Shown: positions 7,588-16,606, counted from the stretch's first letter. The stretch: 64,000 nucleotides of DNA from JAWLCQ01 sp041687095 (GCA_041687095.1 JAWLCQ010000006.1:1-64000), one strand, 5' to 3'. Made by a program: numbers and translations. The notes: generated by a model from the letters alone, not told the origin.

Positions 7588-8270
7588 ACCGGGGCCTTCG
7601 CCCGCAGCACCCCACGCAGCTTGCCGTGCACGTACGCGTGCAGCGCGTCGCCCGGGCACTCGGTGCGCGCCCCCGGGGCGTCGCGGTGGCCGATCACCCG
7701 CTCCGGGGGGATCCCGTACCGCTCCGCCAGATACCGCACCAGCTTGTGCAGCGAGGCGAGCTGCTTCTCGCTCGGCAGCCGCCGCCGGAAATCGCCCACC
7801 ACGCACACGCCGATCCCGTAGTCGTTGTACTCGTTGTCCGGCGTCCCGCCGGTATGCGCCCCCCACTTCTGCCCCGCCCACCGCGACCCCACCTGCACGC
7901 AGCCATCGGCCGCGTCACAGCCGTTGGGAATCACGAAGTGGTAGCCCAGCTCGTCCCACCCCCGCCCGCGGTGCATGGCGTCGAAGATCGCCGCGTCGCC
8001 GCGCTCCGTCGCGCTGTGATGGACGACGATGAACCGCCACGGCCGCTTGCCCTCGGGGATCCACTCGGCGGGCACGTCGGGGCCGGAGGAGACGCGGGGG
8101 GCGGGGCGATGCAGGAGCACCTCCACGGGCGGTGCGGGCACGTGGGGCACGGGCAGCTCGTCGAGCGGATCGAACGGGGGGAGATCCGCGAGGTGGGTCA
8201 GGGGTTGCGGCGCGCACGAAACCGCCAGTCCAGCGAACACAGCCAGGCCAAGCATACCCAGTCGAATCAC
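7566..8270 (-). CDS. N-acetylmuramoyl-L-alanine amidase (Amidase_2/PGRP fold), lipoprotein
   Basis: Predicted zinc amidase that cuts the bond between MurNAc and L-Ala in peptidoglycan, or recycled muropeptides. 234 residues. The N-terminus MIRLGMLGLAVFAGLAVSC ends in a lipobox with Cys, so it is probably a lipid-anchored envelope protein. The catalytic fold begins FIVVHHSATERG with His85/His86; GHRDAPGARTECPG supplies later ligands (about His195 and Cys205), as in AmpD and PGRPs. I chose GTG at 8270 because GGAGGAG lies 5 bases upstream; an in-frame ATG five codons later would shorten the signal sequence. It follows the unknown membrane protein by 34 bases and is probably co-transcribed. Its last codons are duplicated downstream around a repeat element. 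Confidence 0.88.
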   Translation of the reverse strand: MIRLGMLGLAVFAGLAVSCAPQPLTHLADLPPFDPLDELPVPHVPAPPVEVLLHRPAPRVSSGPDVPAEWIPEGKRPWRFIVVHHSATERGDAAIFDAMHRGRGWDELGYHFVIPNGCDAADGCVQVGSRWAGQKWGAHTGGTPDNEYNDYGIGVCVVGDFRRRLPSEKQLASLHKLVRYLAERYGIPPERVIGHRDAPGARTECPGDALHAYVHGKLRGVLRAKAPVASSVER

Positions 8271-8304
8271 GTCACTCCTCCGCCAAGAACGACCTTCGGG
8301 CATT

Positions 8305-9183
8305 CTACCGCGGGGCCCCGGGGAGGACCAAGAGATCCCGCATCTCGTCCAGCGACCGCACGACGCGCACGCCCGCCCCCGCCTCCGCATCGGGGGCCAG
8401 CAGGTACACCGGCCGCCGTGCCCGCCGCGCGTAGTCCTCCGCCCGCGCCGCGCTCGTCGTCAGCAGCGCCGCGTCCTCCCCGCGTCCCGTCGCGCGCAGC
8501 AGCCACGCCGCCACCCGCACCGCCGCCATCCTGTCGTCCTTCCCCTGCCTTTCCTCAAGCATCACGGGCACGAAGGGCGGGGACTCGCGCGTCGGGACAC
8601 TGCGGATGGCGGTGCGGAAGGAGGCGTAGGCTTCCGGCGGGCCGGGATGAACGATGACGAGGTGCACGTCGCGTGCGGCGAGTTCGGCGGCGAAGCGGGC
8701 GAACGCGCGGGCGTCCTGCTCCAGCAGCACGCCCGCCGCCGCATCGTCGAGCAGGAGCACCCGCGGCCCGGGGGGGATGAGCTGCAGGACGGCGGCGTCC
8801 GTGCGGAACGCCAGCGGGCCGTACGGGACGCCCAGCGCGGTCATCGGGGCGATTCCGGGATCAATGTCCTGGATTTCGAGGTACTCCACATACTTGAAGT
8901 CGTCCATCAAACGGGGCGGAGCAGTGCCGATCGCAACCGCCATGGACGCTCCGCGATTCCCCGTCGCCCCAGGAGATCTGTACGCATGCACCTGATACCA
9001 GCCCTTCTCCGCCAGCCCGAACACGTGGTCGGGCAGGACGATCTGTTCGGCGGGGGCGGTGGTGAGGCGGGCGGTGCTGGCGAAGGCGACGACTCCCGCC
9101 ACCGCCACCGCCGCCGCCGTCATGCACAGCAGCCCCCAGCGGGACAGCAGGCCCAGCACGATCTTGAGGGGTTCGGTCTCCAT
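8305..9183 (-). CDS. Unknown protein with one N-terminal membrane anchor
   Basis: 292 residues, not recognised. Residues about 15-38 (LLCMTAAAVAVAGVVAFAS) form a membrane helix; the rest is probably periplasmic. The second half alternates hydrophobic strands and helices (RVLLLDDAAAGVLL, DVHLVIVHPG, PVYLLAP), suggesting an alpha/beta Rossmann- or HAD-like fold, but no catalytic motif is convincing. ATG at 9183 is preceded by a purine-rich GGATGGGGGG. It lies just upstream of the amidase gene on the same strand, so a role with cell-wall turnover is possible but is inference only. Confidence 0.7.
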   Translation of the reverse strand: METEPLKIVLGLLSRWGLLCMTAAAVAVAGVVAFASTARLTTAPAEQIVLPDHVFGLAEKGWYQVHAYRSPGATGNRGASMAVAIGTAPPRLMDDFKYVEYLEIQDIDPGIAPMTALGVPYGPLAFRTDAAVLQLIPPGPRVLLLDDAAAGVLLEQDARAFARFAAELAARDVHLVIVHPGPPEAYASFRTAIRSVPTRESPPFVPVMLEERQGKDDRMAAVRVAAWLLRATGRGEDAALLTTSAARAEDYARRARRPVYLLAPDAEAGAGVRVVRSLDEMRDLLVLPGAPR

Positions 9184-9249
9184 CCCCCCATCCTGCCGAG
9201 TGCGCGGCCCGGGAGCAAGAGGGGCGCAGCCGATTTTCCGTGGGAACCT

Positions 9250-9299
9250 GGCGAGTCCCCGCACCCGCTGGCTGCGCCCCAAATCCGAAATCCCAAACG
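9250..9299. repeat. GGCGAGTCC/AAATCCGAAA repeat
   Basis: 9250-9271 (GGCGAGTCCCCGCACCCGCT...) matches 20883-20904 with one mismatch, and both are followed by AAATCCGAAA-type sequence with CCCAAAC. It is therefore a dispersed non-coding repeat, here next to the larger element at 9300. Confidence 0.7.
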
Positions 9300-9577
9300 G
9301 GCCACAGAGACGCGGAGACGCAGAGGGAGAGGGAGTTGCGGATCGTCGTGTGCGAGGCACAGGGCGAGGTCCCGGGGGCAATGGGCTTCGGGCGCTGCGC
9401 CAAAAGGGCGAGCAGAGGGGGGCTCTCGCAGTAGACCCGGACGCGGCTTGCCTTTTGGCGCGACGCCTCCCGCTCGGGGAGGCCCCGGACCCGCCCTCAA
9501 TCCCGAACACGCTGTCAACGCCCGGAAGAGCAGTTTCCAGAACACCCTCTTCTCTGCGTCTCCGCGCCTCTGCGGCC
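9300..9577. repeat. Inverted-repeat element with CGGAGACGCAGAG ends
   Basis: The left arm 9300-9326 contains ACAGAGACGCGGAGACGCAG; the right arm 9551-9577 is its near-perfect reverse complement (TCTCTGCGTCTCCGCGCCTC...). Inside is a second inverted pair based on GCGCCAAAAGG and CCTTTTGGCGC. No plausible protein is encoded. It resembles the elements at 12477-12705 and 59095-59194. Bases 9578-9718 show nothing recognisable. Confidence 0.8.
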
Positions 9578-9718
9578 CATTCTTCAGGGGCCCGATGTGC
9601 AGTTCCGCCCTGGAGGGAGAGCGTCCGAATGCCTGCCATCGCCGCACACCGCTGGGGGCCCGGCGATCGCAAGCGTCCGCCCGGGTTTTCCCCATACCCC
9701 TCCCGTGGGGGGATGGGC

Positions 9719-9724
9719 TATAAT
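9719..9724 (+). promoter_or_regulatory. Candidate -10 box for mutS2
   Basis: A perfect TATAAT in otherwise GC-rich DNA, 25 bases upstream of the mutS2 GTG. No good -35 hexamer is present 16-18 bases upstream, so this is a candidate only. Confidence 0.45.
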
Positions 9725-9749
9725 AGCGGGACCCTATAGAGAGCCGTTT

Positions 9750-12473
9750 GTGGATTCATTTACCCTGGACAAGGTTGAGTTCGACGAGGTTCGAAGGATC
9801 CTCTCGGGGTTCTGCTCCTGTTCGCTGGGGCGGCAGCTCGCCCTGCGGATCACCCCATCGCGGAACCCGGAGATCATTCGCCGGTGGCTGGACCAAACGA
9901 CGCAGATGGTCCGCGCCCTCCGCGATACGGGCCTCCCCCCCCTCGCCGGGGCCGCCGACGTCGGCGGGGCCCTCCACCGCACCACCCCGGGAGGCGGGGC
10001 CACGGGCGAGGATTTCGCCGCCGTCGCCTCCACCCTCGAAGCCGCCGAGAACGTCCGCGGGTTCCTCGTGAAGCTCCCCGAGGACCTCACCCTCCTCCTG
10101 GAGTTCACCGAGGGCCTCCCCGACTTCGCCCGCGAGATCGAGGCCATCCGGCGCGTCGTCGGCCCCGACGGGGCCATCCTCGACGACGCCTCCCCCCGCC
10201 TCTTCCAGACCCGCCGCGAGATCGAAACCGTCACCCAGCGCATCCACGACGTCATGTACAGCTACGCTCGCCGCCCCGAGGTCGGAAAGCTGCTGCAGAA
10301 CCCCACCGTCACGCTGCACGGGGACCGGTTCGTCCTGCCCGTCAAGTCCGAGAACCGCGGCCGCCTCCCGGGCGTCGTCCACCGCGCCTCCAACACCGGG
10401 GCCACCGTCTTCGTCGAGCCCGAGGCCTCCGTCGAACTCAACAACCGCCTCAACGACCTCTACGGGGACGAGCGGCTGGAGATCCAGCGGCTGCTGAGCG
10501 AGCTGGCCCTGCGCGTCCACGCCCGCTCCGAGGACATCGCCAAGGCCCTGCGCACGCTCGCCCAGGTGGACATGCTGTCGGCCAAGGCGCAGTACGCCTA
10601 CCAGTTCGACATGACCTGCCCCGAGGTCCACGAGCACGGCCCGCTGCAGTTTGACGACGCGCGGCACCCGCTGCTGGTGGACCAGGTCTGGCGGCAGGAG
10701 AAGCAGGGCGTGCCTCCCGACAAGCGCCACACCGTCGTCCCCATCAGCGTGCGGCTGGGGCAGGACTTCGACCTGCTCGTCATCACGGGGTCCAACACGG
10801 GCGGCAAGACGGTGGCGCTGAAGACGGTGGCGCTGCTGGTGCTGATGGCGCAGGCGGGGATGCACATCCCCGTCCGCCGGGGCGCCCGCATGCCCACGTT
10901 CGGGGACGTGCTGATCGACATCGGCGACGAGCAGTCGCTCGAGCAGTCCCTCAGCACGTTCGGCGGTCACATCAAGCGGATCCGCTACATTCTCCAGAAG
11001 GCCGACAAGGCCTCCCTCGTCCTGCTCGACGAGCTGGGCAGCGGGACGGACCCCGACGAGGGCGGGGCGATCGGGCAGGCGGTGCTCGACGAACTCCGCC
11101 AGACCGGCTGCGTGGGGATGATCACCACGCACCTGAGCATCCTGAAGGCCTACGCCTTCAACCATGAGCGGGTGGACAACGCGTCGGTGGAGTTCGACAC
11201 CGTCACGCTCTCTCCCACGTACCACCTGCGGCTCGGAACCCCGGGCGAATCGCACGCCATCACCGTCGCGCAGAAGCTGGGCATGCCCAAACGGATCATG
11301 TCCATGGCGAGGCGGCACCTGAGCGAGCAGGGCAAGCAGTTCGCCAAGGCGATCCAGGCGACGACGCAGGCCCGCGAATCGGCCGAGGTCGCCCGCCGCG
11401 ACGCCCGCGACGCCCAACTCGCCGCCACCACCGAACAGGAGGCCTACCAGGCCAAGCTCGCCGACGTCCAGCGCCTCCAGGAGGAGTTCGAGCACTGGCT
11501 CGCCACGCTGCCCGAACTCACCGAGGGCGACGAGGTCTTCGTCCCCTCGCTCCAGAAGGCCGGGCGACTCATCCGACTCGAACTCCACCGCCAGGTCGCC
11601 CTCGTCGCCGCCGACGCCGTCCAGGTCGAGGTCCCCCTCCGCGACCTCATGCCCGACCTCGGCCAGCAGGAGGTCCGCCGCCAGATCGCCGACCTCCGCC
11701 GCCAGATCACCGAGCAGTCCCGCCAGGCCCAGACCGCCCGCGTGGAGGCCCAACGCCTCCAGCAGGAGTTCCACCAGTCCATCGAGCGGCAGAAGGCGCA
11801 GGCGAAGCAGTTCGACCGCTGGCTGGGCCACATCGGGCGGGTAAAGGTCGGCGACGAGGTCCCCATCGCCGTCAAGCCCGGGCACGGGATCGTCGTCGAA
11901 CTCGACTTCAAGGCCCTCACCGCCGTCGTCCGCACCGGGGACGGGAAGGACGAGAAGCTCTCCATCCAGGACCTGTTCCCCCAGACGGGCCCCTTCGCCC
12001 ACATCCCGCGCGAGGCGCACGAGGGCGCCCAGCGGGGGCACGGAAAGGGCAAGGGGCGGCCCGGGGCTCCGCACCACGGGCGGACTCCCGAGCAGGCCCA
12101 TCGCGGGGAGCACGCCCCCCAAGGCGAGCATGGACCGAAGGGCGAACACGCCCCGCATCAAGGCAAAGGCCGGCACGCCCCGGGCGAAGGCACGGGTGGG
12201 CACGGTCCGCGGGAGGACAAGCAGAAGGACCGCCCCGTCCCCCACCGCCATCCCAACAGCCGCTCCGCCCGCGAGAACCGCGACGCCCTCCTCGCCCTGC
12301 AGCCGGGCCAGCCCGTCTTCGTCGTCCCCTTCAACCAGCAGGCGACCCTCATCCGCTTCGCCGACGACAAGTCCCAGGCGACGGTGCAGGCGGGCATCTT
12401 CGAGATGCGCGTCTCCGTGGCGGACCTGGAACTCGTCAAGGACACGGCCGGCCAGGCCGGTCAGGCGAAGTAG
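9750..12473 (+). CDS. mutS2: MutS2-family ATPase without recognisable Smr domain
   Basis: MutS2 proteins are MutS-like ATPases that act against recombination or rescue collided ribosomes. This one has 907 residues, longer than the usual about 780. It opens DSFTLDKVEFDEVRRILSG. The P-loop GSNTGGKT is at 347-354 and Walker B LLDELGSGTDP has Asp427/Glu428. A coiled-coil arm follows (about 540-590). Unusually, three similar SH3/KOW-like beta modules follow: about 591-638 (GDEVFVPS...), 698-745 (GDEVPIAV...) and 850-897 (GQPVFVVP...). A His/Gly/Lys-rich linker (about 757-835) joins the last two. The LDLRG and HGxGxG signatures of the C-terminal Smr nuclease are not seen. GTG at 9750 is chosen because conserved sequence starts there; the ribosome site is weak. 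Confidence 0.9.
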   Translation: MDSFTLDKVEFDEVRRILSGFCSCSLGRQLALRITPSRNPEIIRRWLDQTTQMVRALRDTGLPPLAGAADVGGALHRTTPGGGATGEDFAAVASTLEAAENVRGFLVKLPEDLTLLLEFTEGLPDFAREIEAIRRVVGPDGAILDDASPRLFQTRREIETVTQRIHDVMYSYARRPEVGKLLQNPTVTLHGDRFVLPVKSENRGRLPGVVHRASNTGATVFVEPEASVELNNRLNDLYGDERLEIQRLLSELALRVHARSEDIAKALRTLAQVDMLSAKAQYAYQFDMTCPEVHEHGPLQFDDARHPLLVDQVWRQEKQGVPPDKRHTVVPISVRLGQDFDLLVITGSNTGGKTVALKTVALLVLMAQAGMHIPVRRGARMPTFGDVLIDIGDEQSLEQSLSTFGGHIKRIRYILQKADKASLVLLDELGSGTDPDEGGAIGQAVLDELRQTGCVGMITTHLSILKAYAFNHERVDNASVEFDTVTLSPTYHLRLGTPGESHAITVAQKLGMPKRIMSMARRHLSEQGKQFAKAIQATTQARESAEVARRDARDAQLAATTEQEAYQAKLADVQRLQEEFEHWLATLPELTEGDEVFVPSLQKAGRLIRLELHRQVALVAADAVQVEVPLRDLMPDLGQQEVRRQIADLRRQITEQSRQAQTARVEAQRLQQEFHQSIERQKAQAKQFDRWLGHIGRVKVGDEVPIAVKPGHGIVVELDFKALTAVVRTGDGKDEKLSIQDLFPQTGPFAHIPREAHEGAQRGHGKGKGRPGAPHHGRTPEQAHRGEHAPQGEHGPKGEHAPHQGKGRHAPGEGTGGHGPREDKQKDRPVPHRHPNSRSARENRDALLALQPGQPVFVVPFNQQATLIRFADDKSQATVQAGIFEMRVSVADLELVKDTAGQAGQAK

Positions 12474-12476
12474 CCC

Positions 12477-12705
12477 ACGCAAAGGCCCAGAGACGCAAAG
12501 GGAAGAAGACACGCGGAGAAATGGGACTGCGCAGATGGGGAAGGACGGGAGGCTGTACGGCATGGTCGCTTCAGCGATCCATGCTCCTGTGGTCCCCCGC
12601 ACATGGATCGCTGAAGCGACCATGCCGGCGCGCGGACTTGAGATCTGTGTGATCCCTTTCCCGCTGTGCTGCTTCTTCCCTTTGCGCCTCAGCACCTCTG
12701 CGTGA
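12477..12705. repeat. Nested inverted-repeat element after mutS2
   Basis: Outer arms begin CACGCAAAGGCCCAGAGACG (12477) and end CACCTCTGCGTG (about 12705). Inner arms, CGGCATGGTCGCTTCAGCGA at about 12559 and its reverse complement ending about 12627, are perfect over about 26 bases. GATCTGTGTGATCCCTTTC inside links it to the element at 6284-6500. One repeat seems to have inserted into another. It starts 4 bases after the mutS2 stop and may form a strong terminator-like fold. Confidence 0.8.
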
Positions 12706-12874
12706 GCCCCGCCCCCGGCGCAAAGCGAAACCGGTGCGGACGTTTCCATCCGCACCGGCCCTGCTCCTCGGTTCGATCCATGGCAAAGGGGCAATGCGTA
12801 CACGTTCTTTATCGGCGGAATGCTCGCGCGCCTTTGCGTAGCGGCGGAGGAAATCTACTCCGTTCGCGGCGGAC

Positions 12875-12917
12875 TTCGACAGGCTCAGGACCAGCCCTTC
12901 GACAAGCTCAGGACCAG
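12875..12917. repeat. Two tandem TTCGACARGCTCAGGACCAG units
   Basis: 12875-12894 and 12898-12917 differ at one position and are 23 bases apart. Units of the TTCGACAAGCTCAGG type are, from memory, common dispersed repeats in many bacterial genomes. No gene is associated. Confidence 0.8.
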
Positions 12918-12923
12918 GCCGCC

Positions 12924-13253
12924 GCCGCGAAGGGGGCGCTCCAACGACGCTGCCGCGGAGGCCCCCCTCGCCCCTCCGGGACGCCGGGGGTCAGGAGACC
13001 CCCGGCGCAGGAGGTGGTGCGCGTGCGACGCCTCAAGCGCGTGCCGCCGCAAGCGCGTGCCGCCTCCAGCGCGTGCGTTGGGGGTCTCCTGACCCCCAAC
13101 GTCCTGGAAGGACTACGAGCGCTTCCGCGATAGCGTTATGGCGGCGCTTCGATCGCGGCGATCCCCGCCGCGATGGGGGCGCTCCAACGACGCTGCCGCG
13201 GAGGCCCCCCTCGCCCCTCCAGGACGCCGGGGGTCAGGAGGCCCCCGGCGCAG
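12924..13253. repeat. 87-bp direct repeat pair with internal hairpins
   Basis: 12924-13010 and 13167-13253 match at all but about three positions. Each contains a hairpin around GGGGGTCAGGAG with flanking CGCCGGGGG and CCCCCGGCG. Between them 13051-13092 is inverted with respect to 13318-13359 (CAACGCACGCGCTGGAGGCG...), one mismatch. The region 12706-13435 is thus a patchwork of repeats with no credible gene. Confidence 0.8.
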
Positions 13254-13435
13254 ACGCGCGGGACGGGCCAGAGGACCCGCGACGCAGGCGCGTGCGAGAT
13301 GTGCAGAATAATGAGGCCAGGAGACTCCCAACGCACGCGCTGGAGGCGGCACGCGCTTGGGGCGGTATGCGTTTGGGGCGGCACGCGCGCGTGAGGCGGC
13401 GAGGGTCGGCGGCGGGGACGTTGCGCTGGACGCCC

Positions 13436-14827
13436 CTACGTCTTCACGGAGTCGAACATGACCACCGAGATCGGGCCGAAGATGAGGATGGGGCTCCAGG
13501 CGGCGAGGGCGGGGGGCAGGCCCATCTGGCGGCAGATGTAGATGAACACGTAGAACGTCCCGACGATCAGCAGCGTCAGCGTGGCCGAGGCCTTGATGTT
13601 CCGCTCGCGGGAGAGGATGAAGGGCAGGCCCAGCAGGAGCATGATGAGGTTGTTGATCGGTTCGGTGAAGCGGATGTGCCTCGCCAGCAGCGTGGCGTTG
13701 CGGTCCAGGCAGCGCCCGCTCTCCAGGACGCTGTTGATCTCCGAGACCGACATGTACTCCAGCCAGCTTCCCGATTCCCAGAGGACGATGTCCTGCACCG
13801 TCAGGTCCGACGCGTAGAAGAGCTGCCCGTTCTCGAGCTGCCAGTGGCCCGCGTCGCGCGGGCGCTGGGGGTCGGGGACCCAGGTGGCGCGGTCGGCGTA
13901 GAACGTGCCCAGGGGCTGGCCGTCGGGGGCGAAGAACGCGAAGAGCGGCCGTTCGAGCGTCCCCGTGCGGGGCCTCCCCTGGAACTCCGGGTCGTAGGGG
14001 TCGGGCTGGAAGAGTTCGGCCTGCAGGCGGAGGCTGTAGACCTCGTCGACCTCGTCGACGCGGATGGGGACGCTGCCGGTCTCGCCCTGCTGGGCGCGGC
14101 GGAGGAGGGAACGGGGATCGAGCGTACAGTGGATGCGGGAGGTGTCGGGCACCTGGGGCCAGGGCGGCATGCCCGCTCCGGTGCGGACCAGGGCGGCGTC
14201 GTACAACCACCACCCGCGCTGGCGCCCGAGCTTGCCCGGGCGGGCCTCGCGGCCGTGGAGGCGCGCCACCATGTCCCAGCCCTCGTCGCGGAGCACGACG
14301 ATGGGGTGCTCGACCACCCCTTCGGCGGGGCGGAGGATCTTGCCCTGCCAGACCGCGTTGGTCGCATCGACCATGGGGCGGAAGGCGTAGTGGAGGGTGT
14401 CGTACTTGTACGAGTCGCGGCTGCGGACGAGTTTCTGCTTCACGCGGGGGATGACGAACTCGCGGTCGGCGACGATGAGCCCCCCCATGCCCAGCGAGCA
14501 CAGCACGATGGGGACGATGACGCGGCGGAGGGAGATCCCCGACGCCAGGATCGCCGTCAGTTCGTTCGTGCGGTTCATCACCGCCAGCGCGAACGCCGCC
14601 GCCGCCACCGTCAGCACGCCCCCCAGTTCCGTGAAGTAGACGAGCGACTGGTAGCCGTAGTACGTCGCGATCCACTGCACCAGCTCGGGCAGCGGGACGG
14701 GATGCTCGGCGAATTCGTCCATGTTGACGAACAGGTCGGTCATCACCCGCAGCAGCATGAACACGATGAACCACAGGGCCCACGAGGTCAGGAAGTTGCG
14801 GAGAATGTAGCGGTCGAGCGTTTTCAT
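13436..14827 (-). CDS. lptG: LptG/LptF-family lipopolysaccharide export permease
   Basis: Inner-membrane permease of the LptB2FG transporter, which extracts lipopolysaccharide and passes it to the LptC/A bridge. 463 residues. An N-terminal membrane block begins about residue 12 (FLTSWALWFIVFMLLRVMTD), with the family signature NELTAILASGISLRRV, a periplasmic beta-jellyroll of about 200 residues, then three C-terminal membrane helices (NNLIMLLLGLPFIL...). It follows the second permease by 14 bases on the same strand, the usual lptF-lptG order, so LptG is the more likely identity. The pair implies an outer membrane. The start MKTLDRYILRNF matches the family. Confidence 0.85.
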   Translation of the reverse strand: MKTLDRYILRNFLTSWALWFIVFMLLRVMTDLFVNMDEFAEHPVPLPELVQWIATYYGYQSLVYFTELGGVLTVAAAAFALAVMNRTNELTAILASGISLRRVIVPIVLCSLGMGGLIVADREFVIPRVKQKLVRSRDSYKYDTLHYAFRPMVDATNAVWQGKILRPAEGVVEHPIVVLRDEGWDMVARLHGREARPGKLGRQRGWWLYDAALVRTGAGMPPWPQVPDTSRIHCTLDPRSLLRRAQQGETGSVPIRVDEVDEVYSLRLQAELFQPDPYDPEFQGRPRTGTLERPLFAFFAPDGQPLGTFYADRATWVPDPQRPRDAGHWQLENGQLFYASDLTVQDIVLWESGSWLEYMSVSEINSVLESGRCLDRNATLLARHIRFTEPINNLIMLLLGLPFILSRERNIKASATLTLLIVGTFYVFIYICRQMGLPPALAAWSPILIFGPISVVMFDSVKT

Positions 14828-14841
14828 CGGCCGGCGGTTCC

Positions 14842-16482
14842 CTACTTTCGCAGGAGGAACAGGTGTATGTACGCGTTGCCCACCACCAGCAGGCCGATGC
14901 CCGCCCAGATGCAGGCGAGGCCCGCCTCGTAGGACACGTCGGGGTTGCCCATCATCTGCTGGCCCATCAGGACCATGACGACGACGATGGTGGCCGGGAC
15001 CACGCTGAGGGCGAACGCCGAGAGCACCTGCCCCCCGCGGAACACCATCCCCAGCGCCGCCCCCATCACCACCAGCAGCAGGCAGCTCACCCCGTACGCC
15101 ACCCGCCCGTGCATCTCCCCGAGGATGCGGCCCTTGAGCTTTCGCAGGTCGTGCCGCACCAAGCGGTCAATCGCCCCCAGGACGACCGGGTCGCTCGTGT
15201 ACGCGGTGCGGTTCGTGCACAGGTCGCCCAGGCTGATCCGCGACACCGCCTGCGAGACGCTGTCCGGCAGGGTCAGGTTGCCGATCTTCAGCACCTCCCG
15301 CTCCGTCCACGCCCCCCCCTCCTGGGCCCCCTCGCCGTCGGGGCCGGGCAGGACCATGATGCGGGCGTTCCCCATGAACTCCACCGACACCACGAACGAC
15401 CGCGTCAGCTCCCAGTATTCGCAGCGGACGTGGGCGGTGTCGCCCTCGTAGAGGATCGTGCGCCCGGGCTCGGAGACGACGGCGAGGACGGGCTTGCGCT
15501 GCCCGTCCGCACCGGCGCCCGCGTGCAGGACGCCCTCCCCGCCCGCGACCTCCGCCGATGCCGCCGACAGATCCAGCCGCTTGCCCTCCCCGCCCAGCTT
15601 GCGGTAGGGCTCCCCGGCGGCGATGGCGGCGGCGACCTCCTGCGCGAGCATCCTGCCGCCGATCCCGCGGCGGATGTCGGCGACGTGCCGCTGGATGTCG
15701 CGATTGCGCATGGGGTTCTCGAACGTATCGAACAGCCGCGGCCAACTGTACCACGCCGGGTCCTCGCGGATCGGGTTGGGCAGGAGCAGTTCGCGGGGGA
15801 AGGGCTGCTTCTGCCCGCGGGCGACGGTGGAGCTTCCGGTGCGGCCCCCGACGGGGTCGTCCAGGTGCACCGACACGTACGTCTCGTCGTCGACGGTGCG
15901 GAAGTAGATCTGGGCGCGTTTGGCGGTTCCGAAGCGGACGTCGGCCCAGTCCTTGACGTTGGCGGCGACGACGCCTTCGAGGACGTTCGCGTCGGAATCC
16001 GCGCGGGAGGCGTGGATGATGATCTCGCCCCGCGACACGTAGCCCTCGGAGCGGAGCTTGTGGAAGAGGGCGGCTTTGACGTTGGCCTTGATGGCGCGGG
16101 CGGCGTTCTCGGCGAGGGAGGGCGTGACGAGGTTCGACAGCAGCAGCGACCCGGCCGTGATCACCAGGCCCAGCACGATGGCGGGCTTGAGCAGCGTCCG
16201 CATCGAGATCCCGCTCGCCCGGCAGGCCATGAGTTCGTTGTCCTGGCTGAACCGCCCGTAGACGATCGTCGTCGCGAACAGGGCCGCGATCGGGAGCGTC
16301 AGCGAGAGCATGACCGGGAGCGTGTACACGATCAGGGTCCCCACCTGCTCGGCGATGAGGCCCTGCTTGCGCAGGGGTTCGATGATGGCGAAGACCGTCA
16401 TCACCAGCGTGAAGGCGACGAGGGCCATCACCGTCACCCTCGCCAGGTCGCGCCCGAGGTATGTATGCAGCGTTCGTAGCAA
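14842..16482 (-). CDS. lptF: LptF/LptG-family lipopolysaccharide export permease
   Basis: Partner permease of the same transporter, 546 residues. Three N-terminal membrane helices (VMALVAFTLVMTVFAIIEPL onward), the signature NELMACRASGISMRTLL, a periplasmic domain longer than in E. coli (about residues 130-430), and C-terminal helices ending VVGNAYIHLFLLRK. I placed the start at TTG 16482, which gives MLRTLHTYLGRDLARV, the normal LptF/G beginning, with GAGAG 7 bases upstream. An in-frame ATG at 16569 would add 29 unrelated residues. The gene is first in a two-gene operon with lptG. Confidence 0.85.
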   Translation of the reverse strand: MLRTLHTYLGRDLARVTVMALVAFTLVMTVFAIIEPLRKQGLIAEQVGTLIVYTLPVMLSLTLPIAALFATTIVYGRFSQDNELMACRASGISMRTLLKPAIVLGLVITAGSLLLSNLVTPSLAENAARAIKANVKAALFHKLRSEGYVSRGEIIIHASRADSDANVLEGVVAANVKDWADVRFGTAKRAQIYFRTVDDETYVSVHLDDPVGGRTGSSTVARGQKQPFPRELLLPNPIREDPAWYSWPRLFDTFENPMRNRDIQRHVADIRRGIGGRMLAQEVAAAIAAGEPYRKLGGEGKRLDLSAASAEVAGGEGVLHAGAGADGQRKPVLAVVSEPGRTILYEGDTAHVRCEYWELTRSFVVSVEFMGNARIMVLPGPDGEGAQEGGAWTEREVLKIGNLTLPDSVSQAVSRISLGDLCTNRTAYTSDPVVLGAIDRLVRHDLRKLKGRILGEMHGRVAYGVSCLLLVVMGAALGMVFRGGQVLSAFALSVVPATIVVVMVLMGQQMMGNPDVSYEAGLACIWAGIGLLVVGNAYIHLFLLRK

Positions 16483-16606
16483 ACGGCGTCTCTCTTTCGC
16501 GACGCGCCCCGCGCCGCAGGCGCAACGCGCCCGGGGACCACTGTAGCGATTCGAGCCCGCCAAGTCCACGCTGTCGGAGAACTCCGCAGCGCCATCCCGA
16601 AGTCGC

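Noticed and set aside
8305..9183. HAD-type phosphatase assignment for the unknown anchored protein
   Set aside because: RVLLLDDAA looks superficially like a HAD motif I, but the DxDxT pattern and the later Lys/Asp motifs are not found.
9597..9749. N-terminal extension of MutS2
   Set aside because: MutS2 homologues start near DSFTLDKVEFDE; the upstream codons cross the TATAAT box and a repeat edge.
12924..13253. CRISPR-like repeats
   Set aside because: Only two copies of an 87-bp unit, no evenly spaced short repeats or spacers, and no cas genes in the window.
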